DNA of 64,000 bases from Acanthornis magna. Its lineage: Eukaryota > Chordata > Aves > Passeriformes > Acanthizidae. The translations under genes and the position numbers were made by a program. The notes under the pieces are model-generated. The model was not told the DNA's origin. It ran no database searches and worked only from the letters and a program-made list of their open reading frames with translations. This document shows, in pieces, positions 42,801 to 57,900 of this stretch. The stretch lies in assembly GCA_036785705.1 (NCBI GenBank), contig JAWUZG010000056.1:1551001-1615000 (forward strand), given 5' to 3'. Within the stretch, counting starts at the first letter, position 1, and the number at the start of each line of letters is the position of its first letter.

Positions 42801-42993
42801 ACCATTAGAATATTATTTAAAATCAGAAAGGATCTCGTTGCAGTTACAATGATTCACAATCTTTTACATCCATGGACGAAGTAACTTTGAGCACACTAGG
42901 ACTGTTTGCAGTTCCACAGTACAGATTCCTGGGTTCACACAAGGCATTTTCTGAGTTACCAGTTATGCAGGGTACCCAGAGAGTCAGTAGCTA
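39849..42993 (-). other. IREB2: IREB2 3' UTR (inferred)
   Basis: Non-coding sequence after the IREB2 stop. It includes a GC-richer block at 40260-40900 with two 24-base tandem copies at 40436-40483. The 211-codon plus-strand frame there (40260-40895) is antisense to the UTR and lacks homology. Confidence 0.45.
40436..40483. repeat. 24-bp tandem duplication
   Basis: GTTCCCATGGATCACGAGCC plus ACAC, repeated once with a single C-to-T change, then a partial third start GTTCCC. It lies in the IREB2 3' UTR. Confidence 0.85.
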
Positions 42994-45900
42994 CTATAAG
43001 AATCTTCGAGCCACAAAGTTTAGACTTCCACCATTCTTGTATAAAGTTATCTCCATATTGTTTTCAAACAAGGCAATCACGCAGAATACTTTTCCAGTGC
43101 TTGTCTTCAAAAGAAAAGCAAAAAAGAGAAACCAATCAGGCTTTGCTTTCACTTCCCCTTGCTTATTCTCAGTCAACATTCCAACCCCAAGTTTTGTTGA
43201 ACACAAGCAAATTCAACCCTCTGATGTGCCTCCACAGCCCCACGCCTGCTGGGAACCGATGGAAGGCTTGTTTTAGTGCACAGTTTAGATGCAGCTGTGA
43301 GCAGGCCAGGGGCCTGCTGGTAACCAAAAAACATCATGACCATAAAATGGCACCAATTGTGTCATGGGCTTGTTTACAGAGAATGAAGAGCTGAAGCCTC
43401 TCTCAAATCGTCACAGCTACAAGAGACAAACTCAATTCTACCCTCATACTGAGCCCATGAAGGGCAAAACACCTCCCAGAATGATCAAGAATATCAGGCT
43501 GCATACAAAGTTGTGTACAAAGATCATGGGTATGTGTACTTCAGGAAACTCCAACAGCCATGACAAACTTCAGGAAGGACTATAAGCTTACCTTCCAAGA
43601 GAATTAAGTTTTATTTTCTCCTGCCTGTATTCCTATCATCACAATTAACTTTTCTTTCTCTGCTTTCAATCATCAGTACATTCAACAGAGAAATTAAAAA
43701 TATTGCAAAGATACCTTAATATCCAAAGTCATTCTGGGCGACAGCTCTGGAGGGAACAATATAGAAAATTGCTCTCTGCCAGTGAGTCCCAAAGTACTTG
43801 GATTTTCCCCAGGACGAAACTGAAGTGGAGCGATGCCAATTCCAATCAGCTGACTCCTATGAACCTTCTCATAGCTCTCAGCTAGGACAGCTTTAACACC
43901 CTGCAAATACAAGTACAGCAGGCAGAGTGAAACACAGAGGTAACCTCAAACACAGATTATGTCCAACATCTTGCCACTCAAACTCAAGAGTAAAGAGTGC
44001 TTTGCAGAGTCCTTTAAGTACCCTGGTAACATCCTTTAGCTTTCCAGCTAAATGGAAGCAAACAAGCCAGAGCAGGCCCATGCAGTGTGAAATGGAGTTT
44101 GTGACAGACAGTGATCATGCTGGAGTTATCATGACATAGCTGACTTGGAATATATTCTCAATATTAGGGGAAATTAGTCTCCAATAGTGAGATACTGAAC
44201 ACCCCATAGAGACTAAACAGAGGTCAGCATAGACAAATCCCTGATTTGTTTCAAAGTCTGGTACCCAAAGTGGTAAATTACATAATGAGGAAATTCAGAT
44301 TTATCCTGACTAGTGATTCTCTCCCGTGAAGATTCTACCAAAGAAATTATACAATGTGTTTTTAGGTATTCCCAGAAAAAACCACCCCAAAACCCAAACA
44401 AACCAGCAGTACCAGTAAAAAAGGCCCTTTTGCAGCCCAGTCTCTTGAGCTACCCAGTCCATACTTCTTTCCTGCTAGAATAATTACAGGAATGCCTTCC
44501 TTCTGGTACAGCTCCGCTGCTTCAAACACATCTAGCTGTGGAATGACAAAGTGACACATTTTGAGTGAGTTCTAAACCTGCACCCCCATGCCAGAGTAGC
44601 TGTGCAAACAAATATATTCCTACCGTTTGTCCGGATGGGAAGTGAATGGTTTTAGGAGCTGGTTTTCCTATGAACTTATTCAGAAGCTTGATATTTGCAA
44701 AGGTACCTCTTGTCATCACAGCATCATTACCTCTTCGAGCCCCATAAGAGTTGAATTCACGAGGTGTGAGTCTGGAATAAAAAGCAAATTGAAAGAAATC
44801 AGTTACTTTAAAGATTATCCGATTTAAAATGATGTCATGATTTTTTTAATAATTATTGCAGCATATCTAAAGTTTTGAGTGGAAGATGTAAAGAACTAGA
44901 CCTCCAACAAATGTAATTATTATAAATCATGAACAACACATGCAAATCACTGCTGGGTTATTCATGAGGAAAGCTGCAATTTAAAATTCATTTTCCACAA
45001 CTCTGTTATGAAGTGCTACAAGCAGTGTGGTACTCACAGAAGAATTATGGGGAGATTGGTCTGGGAAACAACCCAGCTTACTAATCCTCTTACCAGTACC
45101 AGCATATTTATTAGCATTTATTAATTATTTTGCTTTTCCATATATCTCCCCTTTCTGCAGACAGGTGCTGATCAATTATTCAGCATGTGCAGCATTCCTG
45201 TGCCACCCCAAGTGCTCACCCTTTGCTGGTCAGGTACTTGGCAGCAGCACTGCTCCTTGCAATGCTCCCAGCAGGGGAAATGTGATCTGTGGTTACAGAA
45301 TCCCCCAGGTACAGCAACACGTGGGCATTTTCAACCGGCTGTGGTGAAACTGGTTCTTTGGCCTAAAAGGGAAGGGTGGGGGGAAAGAACAACAGAAGAG
45401 GGGGGAAAAAAAAAAAAGACACATTAAACATTTTCTTCCAGGAAACAGATATATAAAACCTATCTGCAGTATCTGAAGATGCCTTGATGTACAGGCTCCG
45501 CTCATTCCAGAGACACAAACAGTATTTAAAAGACTGAGAAGTACTAGTGATAATTAAATTTGTTACTTGAACTTTGAAGCTTTACTGGAATAGCTATTCC
45601 TTTACTTAAATGCAATGCATATAATCTGGTGGATAGATCCAATGTACTTACAAGTTTATCAAAAAAGGAAGGACATCTAATATAAGTAGATTTTAAATCC
45701 CAGGGAAATAAAGTTGACTCTGGTGCTTCCAGTAAATTCCATCGCTTGTTTCCTTTCTACAAGCAAGAAAATTAGTAAAAAAAAAGTTCATTTATTATAT
45801 TTCTATACTGAGAAACTAAAGACTTACTGGGATTTTATTAATTACTATGCTTTAGTAAGTAATTTTCTATTATATATTACAAGTTACCTCACTGGCCATT

Positions 45901-48900
45901 ACTTAGGAATCACTTTTTAATACAAGTACCCATCTCAGTTAAGCCCTCTGTTACCATAACAGAAATAAATGACAAACCAATCACATTCAACTGCAAGATA
46001 TTATAAAGCTACAATGAAATGCAACCTTCTAATTATGTAGAACAGACCACTCTTACCTCCATCTTTTCTTTCAATTCCTTAAACATGGATGATATCACAC
46101 ACTCCTCCTCCACTGTGTGAAGTTCTTGTCGGGTGGGCCAAATATCTCGTAAGTAAATACTTTTGCCGTTAAAGCCAGTGCCTGAGTAAGATTTTAAACA
46201 CAAAAGTAGTTTTGAAGACTAAAATATTAAACTTGAGATTTGTATTAGAATATAGATGTGTATATATTCAGGCCTGCAGAGATGGTACCAGATAAGCAGA
46301 GTGAATGCTTTGCTTTAGCCATGAGCAATACCAAACATGGCTGTGCTTTCTCTTTGAATATATTGGCTCTGGGTGCTGAAATGCACGTGCAGAATCCTCT
46401 GCCCATGTGCATCAGATTCAGAAACAGAAGCTGTAGGAAAACACTCACCCAAAGGCTCCGTGTCAAAGTCTATTCTGACAGTGCCCGCGATGGCGTAGGC
46501 CACGACCAGCGGAGGGGACGCCAGGTAGTTGGCACGGACACAGTCACACAGGCGGCCCTCGAAGTTCTTTGTTCCAGACAACACCCCACAGGCAATGATA
46601 TCACCCTGAAAGGCAGACCCAGGTATGTTGCTCCAGCAGCTTGGGGTACTTCAACAGCTTACGCTATTTTTGTTGACTAAGTCAGGTGTGCTGTTAGCAT
46701 TCCACTTCAAGTATTTACTCTAACACTACAAATGAAAGGCATTTTGCTCTCTCCCACTACCCTTCTCTTCTCATTTTCCCTTTTGACCCTCTGATATGCT
46801 CTCCTGCCAGCTCCCCTCCTGCCTTTATTTCTTTTATTTTTCTTCTGCTTCAGAAGTGAAAAAAGCTGTAGCTGTTTAGACACTGCTGGTTAAAATGACT
46901 CAAGCCCATAGCTCTCTAAAACCCTCCTCTTCACTTATGATAGAAAATCTACACATTACATCCTCTGCAAGATTAGATCAGATGTATTTATCTTGTAATT
47001 TATAACTGTATTCTACAAATACACCTTACTGCATTTATTTTACATAGCAATGCATTGGGATGGTCTCCCTCTAACAAGCAAATGTGCCAACATCATGCAA
47101 AGTCCAAACCAAAAATGAAGTATATTTTGCACGGATTACTGTATTTCTTGATTGCTTAACTGGGTGAGAAATACATTTCTGTGTTCAACAAGCCAGCCAG
47201 AGTTTTACCTGTTTTATTGCATTCCTGATGGCTTCTGGCAAAGGGGCTGTGTTCCCAACACAGGTGGAACACCCATAACCAACAACCTCAAACCTACATG
47301 GGAGAAACCAATCAAATATATATAACACATTACATGGTCACAAGCAATTGGTTAACAAAATTTTTGCACTGTTACAGAATAATGAACACAATCCAGCTGT
47401 TAATGCTACAGAGCAACTAAAAATATACTAAACAACCCTTGATAGCAGCAATGATAAGGAAAGACTAATACAGACTGTCCTGACAAATTTGCATCCAGCT
47501 TCCACTTTTAAAATACATCATCATCACATGCAGCCTGTCCTGCAAGTCACTTAAAATGAAGTAATTTGTGACTGGAAAAACAGAGCAAGTAAGTTAGCAA
47601 GTAAGTAAAATGGCAATCTATTAAGTTAGGAATTAGCCAACCCCAAAGGAACAGCAATCCTATTTATCAGCCTGTACAACCCCCATATGTACTATCTGCC
47701 TAAACCCCCAAGCGGAGCCAGGCCTTACCCAAGCTTGCTGAGGTATGGCAATACTCCACTGGAACTGAGGTAATGTGTAACCATGCCACTGCCTGGCGAT
47801 AAACTTGTTCTGATGTAGGGCTTCACCATTAGGCCAGCCTCAACAGCCTTTTTGGCCAGGAGTCCTGTCAAACAAAAAGGAAAGAAAGGACACAGATTAC
47901 AATTTGGATATCCCTTAAAAGGATATCTGTACGCTTCTACCTTAGTTAAATCAAGCATAAGAAACCCCAGAGGATTAGACAACTTTCAGTTTATTGCACT
48001 ATTAAAGCAACTACTGGCCTCAATAAAGTTTCTTAACTCATAGTAATACCATGCATGGTTTTGTTTCCATTCCTGGAAGGCAGATGCCCATTTTACTTTC
48101 TCTAAGACAAATCTCTTTGCCATGCTCTAGCTGAGAGTGCCAATCCATTCAGTGTCCAGAGAGAGGACACACAGCCCTAAGGGGAAGCTCACCTTGGCCA
48201 CAGGGGATCTTAGAAAGAGGAGAGCAAGGTCTGACATAGGAGCTGTTCCAGCATAACCCTCTGCAGCTTGTGAAGGTGTGGCAGATAACGCTGAACCAGT
48301 GACAGAACAACTGCTCAGCAATACAGAGTTTCTGTGCTGGCTGTGGCACCACAGCTCATCACCCAGGACAGGCTGGAAGCTAAAGCCCACCTCCTGCATC
48401 AGCTGTGTCACTGTGTGCACCCACCTGACAAGAGCCCCAAACCTGCTTGCCTGCTGTAATACTACCAAGTGTAAATATTTTATAATTACTCTCCTTCAGG
48501 CTGCTTTAAACATCAACGTAGACTGTATTATGGAAAAGCAACTTTCCCTATATAACCTTCAGAACCTACAAGCTAAGGCTCCGCATTTGCAGTTTCACAC
48601 CTGTAGGTCAGGTCATTACAGAAAACCTACAAAAGTGAAGGTGAAGGCTGTGCAAACATGGGAACACCATTAAGATCCTGAGTTGTCTGGTCCCAACATA
48701 CCTGCAGCAAGCATGACAGATGGATTGCAATTATTCGTACAGCTGATGACTGCAGCAATGACAACGCAGCCGTGGGACAGCTTGTATTCATTTCCTTCAT
48801 ACTGAACAGGCACAATGTCATTCTGCTTCTCAGCTGCAATCTGAAACCCTTTAACACCAGACTGGATGACAGAAATACATGTTAGCAGTTGTTACAGTAC

Positions 48901-51900
48901 AGAAAGGATGACATTACAGCAAGACCAAGTGAAGCCTGGTTTTGAAATAGTACTCAGCTGTGCCACTAGAAACCCTTACAGAAATTTGAAATGCAGCCCT
49001 CAGTGCATGTCCCTCTGTCTGTACACTGGTCTCATCCTTCTTCTTTCACAAATGCTTTAACTTTGCAACAGTTTTGAACAAATGCCAGTCCACATGCGGT
49101 TGTTCCACATGCACTTCCTTCTATGCATCAAAGAACATCCCCTTAAGAATACATGTCTAATTCTGCACAATAATGGTTCCTGAATTAGAAGCCTGTCCAA
49201 GATTTTAATTGCAAGAGGGTGGTAACTAAACCAGAGCAGATCAGTTAGCATTTTACACCCTCACCTGAGTGCTCTTCAGCACTCAAACATCCTCCAGAGG
49301 TCCCTTTCAACCTCACCCTTTGTCTTCTGCCTTCAGATACGACCTCCCTCCAGCAAAACTGAACCACTGTATCACATGCCTCATTATAAGCTGTTTCTAA
49401 TACTGCTGCCAGTCTTGAACTTTAATGATAAATGAAATGAAAACGAAGGCACATTCCTGTATTGGCTGCACTCTTCGGATACCTACGGATATCCCTAACC
49501 AAAAATAGTACCTTCAGAGTAAAAACATTCACTCTGTGAAGACAAGTTAAACTGTAAGCAAAAATCATTTGCTAATGTAAGAACTCGAAACACTCAGCTA
49601 CAAATCCTGGCAGTCTTTCTCCATCTCCTTTAAGGTATGATGAGTTTTCTTAGGGCAAATTCTCTTTTGGAAATTAAGTAATCCACAAATATTTTAAAAA
49701 AACCCGAAAAAAATGAAAATGTTTGCCAAGCTCACCCAATGTACTACTTAAAGTTCTTTCTCCCTAGCAATCTAAACTGTGAAATCAAGGATTTCTGGAA
49801 GCTCATGTTCCTGCCAAACACACCCAGAATTTACACTTGGAATGCTTGTCAAGCAAGAACAGACTACCCTGGAATAAGGAGGGTTCAGCAGGTATGCAAG
49901 GAATAGGTAACATAAAATTTATTCATGTGAATTATAGGAAATACCTTTTGAAGAGAGCACCAGCAATACAAACCTTTTCATTTAAGCAGGCTTGGAAGTC
50001 ACTTTTCATGTTATTAACAGCCACTCTATCTTGGGATCTCTTGGGGCCACTGACATATGGAATTATAGAACTTAGGCTAACTTGCACTACCTAAGAAAGC
50101 AAGAAATAGAAAGTGCAGGCATTACCAACCCCAGCCCAGCAGTACATGGAATATACTCACGAGACACCCAGAAATTCTTGTTTCAAATTTGAATGTGCTC
50201 AGACATTTAGAACTCTGGGATTCCATTTTCAACACCACTCATCGTAATAGGCTATTCAATTTATTTCAAGCATTTTAACATTATCCCTAACTTTTCTACC
50301 ATTCACAATTCTCAGGATGACTGGAATTCAGTATCTGTGAGTTGACATAATGTTACTGTACTTCTCTTTTTCCCCCACTTCCTCTATGTTTTACAAACAA
50401 ACTCTACTTCTCAAAACTGTGATTTAATAAATACAACTTTGCTGAAAGCAATGAAAATTACAGTGGGAGAAAAGACTGTTAAATCATCCACAGTTATTTA
50501 TGAGAATCAAAGAAACTCCTTTCAAGCATACCTGGGAATACTCAGGTTCTCTGGAAGAACTCTCATCATTTCTAAATAACTTCACAGCTTTAAGATATGC
50601 TTCTGTGACTTCAAGCTTGGCCTTATCAAAACCTTAGGAAGGTTATTTCAAACATGAGAAAAGTTGTATTAAAGACATAAATAAAACAAATCACACAACT
50701 TTCAGGAATTCAGATTGTTTTAAGTGTAACAGTCAAAGTACTTTTTTTCAAGTACGCCACTTCCATATCCTAACTTCTATTCAGGAATGATACACAAATT
50801 AAAACATTTATAAATTACTAATTTTTTTTCTAAATTAGCTTCACTTGTGTTCTTATATCAAGGAACAAAATAAGCTATTCCAGCTCTAGCAGTGGTAACT
50901 CAAATTTACAGTTGTGTCCTTGAAGTCCATAAAGCTTTTCTATTAGGACTTCCATGTTTAATACAGACCCTGTGCTTAGTTGACAATGGGCAGTGCTCCT
51001 GGCTGCTCTTCCAAATCCATTCATTTGCTCTGCACTGACTAGACAAATGTTTGCTATTGAAAGCATTTAATTCTCATTTAAAAGAGGCAGATTTCAGTCT
51101 CAGAAAGTCTCGCTCATGAATGAGCTTTTTTTGGCATCTGTCACCCTGTGGTTTTCTGTTTGCAGTAGCTTGATAAGGAATTGGCATCCTCCCTGCTTAG
51201 CTTGAGATGCCAGTGAAATCATGCACTTCAAAGGCAAACATAAACCACTGGGAAAGATCAGAGACGTGATTTGTTCTGCAGTTTCTCTTATTTCTAGTAA
51301 TCATTTTGATTTAGTAGGGAATCTACAGGTGGAAGAGGGATTCATTTCAAATCAAGAAGACTTACATTTCATACACATTTCAAAATGTAAGAATTTCCTT
51401 AATGTTTTTCTTTTATAGGCTTACATATGCTTCCAAAAACCAGGACTATGGATGTTGAAAAGTAATATTATGTTTGCAAATTGGGCATTAGACAAATGGA
51501 TGAGACTGGACACAAACCTCACGCACAAGTCTAATTAAATATTCAATCCACATTAGAACTCTGCAGAAAAGCACTGTGTAAGAATGATGGAGTTTTATGC
51601 AAAAACTCAATAGTTCTTACACTGGAGTCTTCTGCAGAGCAAAAAACATTACCACAAACGAAAAAATACAATTACAATAAATCATTCCTTTAATTAATCT
51701 TTACCTGCATGCTTTAAGTGCTTCAATGTCACATTATCAACAGGGAAAAAACTCAGAATAGCACCATATTCAGGACACATATTTGCTATTGTGGTTCGGT
51801 CTGCTACGGACAGTTGGGAAACACCACTGCCAAAAAACTCAACAAATTTTCCGGCGACATCAGCTTGTCTAAGATGCTGTTGGAAAGAACACACAATACT

Positions 51901-54900
51901 TGTTATGTGAAGAGCTACAGTGCAAGCTGTGTTTGTCACAGCTCACAAGTCATGAACATATAAAACAAAAAGCTGAAACCCTAAGGCCTATGCTTCTAAA
52001 AAAAATTACTATTAATTATTTTTAGTTAAAGGAGGTCTGTAAGTACAACACTATAGAGGGGAAAGAAAAAGAGCCCCGCTACTTCAAAGGTCAGGCAAAT
52101 AAAAATGGTTAGATATTCTTTATACCTTTCTGCACTGCCATGACTAAAGGTATACTAAAAACACACCCTGCATTTAATTCATTTCTCAAACATCACTGGT
52201 AGTACTTGCAACAAACTCCTTTGTTTGAAAAGGCATTGAGCTCTTACCTTTGTAATGCTTAGAACAATATCTATGGATGTGGCAAAGGGGCTGACCGTGC
52301 CTGTCAGCTCACAGCCCACCACCTCCGGCAGAGTGAGAGTGACAGGCATTCCCAGCATCACTGCTTCTGTCTCAATGCCCCCAACGCCTGCAAGGAGAGT
52401 GGGACATGGCTTTTCACCACCTTCACTAACCTACACCCAATATGTTAAGGTCCTAAAACATAATAAAAACCTTTCTATTAAGGCTAAAGACTCATGACAA
52501 TAAACATATTGCTGCTTCTCTCTCACAAGTGAAAGGCATCACTCCATTCCCAACAAGGACATAGCAAGAAATGTAGAGGTTCTGCTAAATACTTGCACAT
52601 CAAAAATAAAATCAAGCAAGACTACTGCTCAACTTAGACATCACAGTCAACCAGAAAATATTTTATATCTAAAGCTTATTTTCTGAGAGAAAAGGAACCT
52701 TCATGCAAATTTTTGCTGTACTAACAGCACTTATTTGAATATCAGCTGGGTTTTGGCTGTTTTCTCTTTAAATTACAAAGAGTGGTTTCTCAATGGAGAG
52801 GAATGTTAGTCAAGATTACTTATAGACAAAAAGCCTTCAGAAGAATAATTCAAGTCTGTTATGCTTGAGATACAAGCATGCAGTGGGCAGAAATATTTCT
52901 CAGTCAAGCTTTAGTTGCCTTTCCAAGAGCAATGAAGTTCTGGTGAGCATACTTACCCCAGCCCAAGATACCCAAGCCATTTACCATGGTTGTGTGCGAG
53001 TCTGTGCCAACCACGCTATCGGGGTGCAGGAAATCTTTAACGTCAAAAACCACTCGGGACAAATATTCCAAGTTCACTTGGTGCGCCATTCCAGTCTCAG
53101 GTGGAATTATGGAAATATTCTCGAAAACTTTTGAACTCCACTGTAATTTTTCCAAAATAAGAATAAAAGAGTTGCATTTTTAATAAAGGTATATTTAATT
53201 CTTAGAACATAACTAAAAAGACAACACTAAGATACAATAAAAGAGTTCTTGCTATTTACTCAAATGGCTTTTGGCCCTTTGTCAAACAGAGGTGTGTCAT
53301 CTCCTTGGATACATTCTTAATCATCAACAAAAACATTCATTCAGTTCCTCTGAAGGATGAATCAATAATTCATGCCTACCTTTCAAACACAGGGCTAAAG
53401 AAATCTCTCACTTTCCAGTTCACCTAACTGATCACAAGTCCACCTAAGATTGGTGTTTGGACAACAGAACCTAAGCACTTGTATTTATAGCAGAATTTAT
53501 ATTTATATCATAACCGAGTTCAGGTTTGACACTCCAGGGTGAGATCACGTAGGAGGGGACATTTAACAGAGCTGAGATGGAAACTTGTAACAAGATTCAG
53601 CCTGGCCATTTCCTTTTTTAATAATGTAAAAGCTAATTTGCAACTTTCTGAAAGAAACCTCTAGCCTACATCCATGCAAAGTTTTAGATGATTGCAGTGA
53701 ATTCCTAAACCACGTCACATTAGTGGATGAGGATCAAATAGCAATGTTGCAGAGCCCTGCCCAGCAGCAGAGAAGCTGATGTTCACCACAGGACTTCTGC
53801 CACCCTGTTTGAGAGCAGCCACGTCTGAACACTGGAATCTACCCAACACTTCCAAGCTGAGAAACTTTTCTAACAGAGGTATGGATAAATGACCCTTTCA
53901 CACGGAAATTCATTGTGACCTAAGGCACTGAGCTCATGAAAGGCATTAAAAAGACTAATGCTTCATAAATCCCCACTGACAAGAATCAAATCAGAGTAAA
54001 CCTTTTCAAGTTAGAAAGCCGGTTTTCTGTTCTTATATTAAATTCAGAACCTGACACTTCTGAATGATTACATTTAATTTATCATCTAAACCTGACTACT
54101 GGTAGACAGATGACTCTTAAAAAAGCCCAAACCACAAACCCTGAAGACATACCTTAAAAAATTGAAGCCTCTCTCTATTTCTGCCAAACTCCATCTCCTG
54201 ATTTTTCAATACTGTCTCAGGCCTAGGAAGAAAACAAGTTTACAAGTATTGTCATAATTTATTTCAAATTACAGAAGAACAAGTTGTAGTTTTAGTTTGT
54301 TTGATGAAAGACTCATTTAAGCCTGCAGGACTCTTTGAAGTGGTTTATTAGAACAAAGATAATTGCTTCCCTGCAGCAATCTTTCTGTAAACAGGGAGAA
54401 ATAGCTGATTTCATATGTGCTGTGTCTGAGAACCTGTTTATTCTAGGTATGGTTTGCCTAAAGTGTGTGATCTTGAAAATATTTTGAGAGATCTATTCCG
54501 AGCATGTGCTACAATACACAGAAGCTTTTTTTGCCCCCATCAGTTGTCTCGCAGGTTGCACATCTCAAAACCCCATATATTAAAGAACCAACATGTTCAC
54601 ACAAAAACACTCTCCACATTCAGAACTAAGTGAGTAGAACATTAGGCCAATTGTAACTATCTTCCATTTCCCTTCAAGCCACAGGTTTTTCTTCACAAGT
54701 ACGAACTATCTTTTTTAGTATGTGTTATTTATTGAGATCCTGATATTTGTTTTAACAGAGTAATCCATAATTTAAGAGGAATAACCTCTGCTTTGACCAG
54801 CTGAACAAGGAAGGGAACACATTTGCTTTGTACCAGGAAGGAAGTCCCCAGTTTTTAGCAGCCTATTTTACAGTCATGACCCTTCCCTTTCTTCTCTGGA

Positions 54901-57900
54901 GCAGCAGCAGGTCAGCAGCTCTCTTGCTTCACCCAGCCCTGAGGGACAGTCAGTGTTCACACTGCAGCTTCATAAATACCACTGCTGGTCTGCTGCCAGA
55001 ACACCAATATTGCTGAAAACATCACTCCTTCTGCATTCCAACACTGTACTGAGCAGGAATATTTCCACCTCTATAACATTACCACAGCATTCAGCACAAT
55101 ATCACTGTGGGATACAGATTTGATCAGCTTTTTAATTGTACACCTGTCCAGTACAGGCAGATAGGGATCTGAACAGTCCATCAGACAAAGAGGCAGCAGA
55201 TGAAGGAGGATTACACATAATTGGCATAGATGGAATGGTGCACAACGACCTGTTAATAACACACCAATCTGGGAGAGGCACAGACATGAGGCTCCCCTGG
55301 GCTACTACACAGGCAGGATATTTACTGAATTTCAACTTGATGACAGATGGACTGTGGGATGCTGTACAGGCCTGGGGATGATGTATAGGCTAATTCTTAG
55401 TTCTTTAGGAGCCAGACACTTCTGAAAAGTTAATACACAAAAGCTACTAATTACTCTTAGAAATAAATTAATGCTTCATTGAGTAATTCACTCAGGCTTA
55501 CTTTGCAACAGACAGAGAATTATTCCTATGCTTAGTTGTTGTGAGAGAAGTACTAAAATTTAATTTAAAAGTCACAGCCACGAGCCAATAGTTGGCCATC
55601 TGCACTGTGTTCAATAGAGCTCTTTTTGTAAAAAGAAAGGAATTAGTCTACAATAAATTTATCTGCTACATCCGACCTACTTCTAAATACTGAAACCTTT
55701 CTATGGCATGGGTGAAGAGTACAAAAGAATCCTATTTCCCTGAGCTGTCACAGGCAGTGCTCAACAACACAAATGTACAAAACAATTTAGCAAAGGAGCT
55801 TTCATACTCAGGCACAGGCTGAAGGTGGAAGGGGCAGAGGATGGGGGTGTTCTCAATCTGCGCAGAGAAGGGTCCCGAGCTGCGGCCGGAGTCCCCTGCG
55901 CTGCACGAGCCCCTGCAGCCGCTGTGGCCCCGGCACGGGGGCAGCTTCCGAGGCTGCGCCTTCAGCGGGGACAGCTTGGCCAGCGGCTTCTGCGGCTCGC
56001 CCCCGCCGGGGTTGGGAGCATTCTGTATTGCACTGCAACATGAAATATAACATTCGTTTGAGACATTGGCCATTCGGTTCTTCATGCACACACAACCCCC
56101 CGCCTTGGTTTTTGCAATCACTTGAACAGATTATAACATAGTATGTGAAAAAATAGAGTTATTTTATTACAACCCTGTTGCAAAGTAAACTACCACTGGA
56201 TAAGCTTAGTTAAGTAATGTAGTGTGGTAAGAAGTGAACAGAACTGGATTGTCTGAAAGATTAACACCAAACAACTCCCTCTATTTGTTCACAACAGACC
56301 AGAAATCTTTATAAACAGCATTGCAAAGGCTGAACTCAGAGTTTTAAACTTGGAAGGTGTGGGTAGAGTCTCATCCAAATGGTAAGACTGAACTTGTTTC
56401 TTTTTTTAAGACAGTGCTGTACATGTTCTGTTAAAACCACAGAGGAATGACTACAGGCAAAGCTTTCTCAAGGAAAGAAACATAACTTAATTATTTAATT
56501 AGGTTTTTTATACATATTCTCAAAGACTCAGATAAATTTTATACATTATTCAAGTCAGTCAGATGTAAGACAAAAAAGCTGTCCTTTTTTTTTAAATAAA
56601 GTCCATCTAGCATACTAACCTCTATTTGTACAACATTCAGTCTGTGTAGGAGAGCAAAGGAAGCTTATTGTGAAAAACTAATGACTTTTACCTCTCGCAG
56701 TAATTATTAAATCACAAAATTGCAATTAAAGCCACTGCTTTCTTCTGCCTCAGTAGCACAGCCAGATACTTAGTTATCAAATTGCAGGGTATTGCCTGGC
56801 CTCAGAGGATACCTTGTCTAAATCCCACCCCAGCCCACCAGGCTGTGACACAGATGGGAGCTCTCTATAAAGGCAGCACAAGCCACCCTGCAGCGAAGGG
56901 TTTCTTATCACAGCCAGCAGCTGCTGAGCCCCCAAAGCTTTCCAAAGTGACGCTCCAGAGGCCGGATTTATCATTACAAAGCAGTGTGTTGAGAGCGCTT
57001 GCCAACACTTGGTCTGCCTGATAATTTTAGGCTGGCCTAATTGCAATGGAATCAGCTGTCCCTCCGGACACAGGCATGGACAGAGCACAGCACTGACATA
57101 ACATATATGCAGCACAACAGATGATCTGTAGCTTCTTGCTCTTCTAACACTCAGCAAACTGAAACCCTGTGACTGTTTGGAAGGTCGACAGAAATGACTC
57201 ACACATCCATGTCCTTTGACCACAGGCTTTTTCCCCATGAACTTGTAAAAATTTCCAAAGAGCCTGACTAATTTGTGCAATTCTGCATGAGTTTGGAAGG
57301 GTCCACAATCCAGAGGCAGGGGAGAAGGTGAAGGGAAGCTGCACTATTTAGTATTTACTTCAACAAACACTAAATAAGAACTCCAAGTTTTCCCTCTTAT
57401 GCAGTATTTATGTTTCTAGCAAAGGCAGCCCCAGGCTGTGCTCATCACATCACTGCCTGTCAGACAAGGCAGACCATGCTGGTAGCTTTCCAGTCCCCTT
57501 ACTTTTCCAGACTTCTCCAAAATATCTGCAGCCTCATTTGTCTGGTGTTATATCAAGGCCCATTAAAAAACCCAAACCAGTCAAAAGCCATGGGGCTGCA
57601 ATGACAGTCTTTCAATATGTCTAGTAGAAGTGCAGGCCCCTTCTCTGGAGCTGTGACAAGGCAATCACCTTCGGGAAAAAAGTTCTGTTTAACTTGAACA
57701 ATAAAATCAGAGCAAAGCAAAATCACAAACGCCCTCTGCCTCATTCTCCTGAGACACATTATTTTCTAGAAACCATGCCAGATCCTGTTATTTCAGCACA
57801 ATCTTGCCCAGAATTTGGATTATCAGTCAGCTTCATCCATAAGGCCTCACAAACATTCTTTCTCTCTCCCAAGAGTGCTTATCCATTTTTATCCAGCCCT

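Larger units (their letters stand above)
46606..55807 (-). other. IREB2 central introns
   Basis: Introns between exons 15 and 5, including 46606-47208, 47294-47728, 47865-48701, 48862-49973, 50091-50531, 50633-51704, 51877-52247, 52388-52956, 53141-54152 and 54223-55807. AT-rich. A possible tiny CR1 tail lies at 49289-49315. The other open frames have no homology. Confidence 0.7.
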
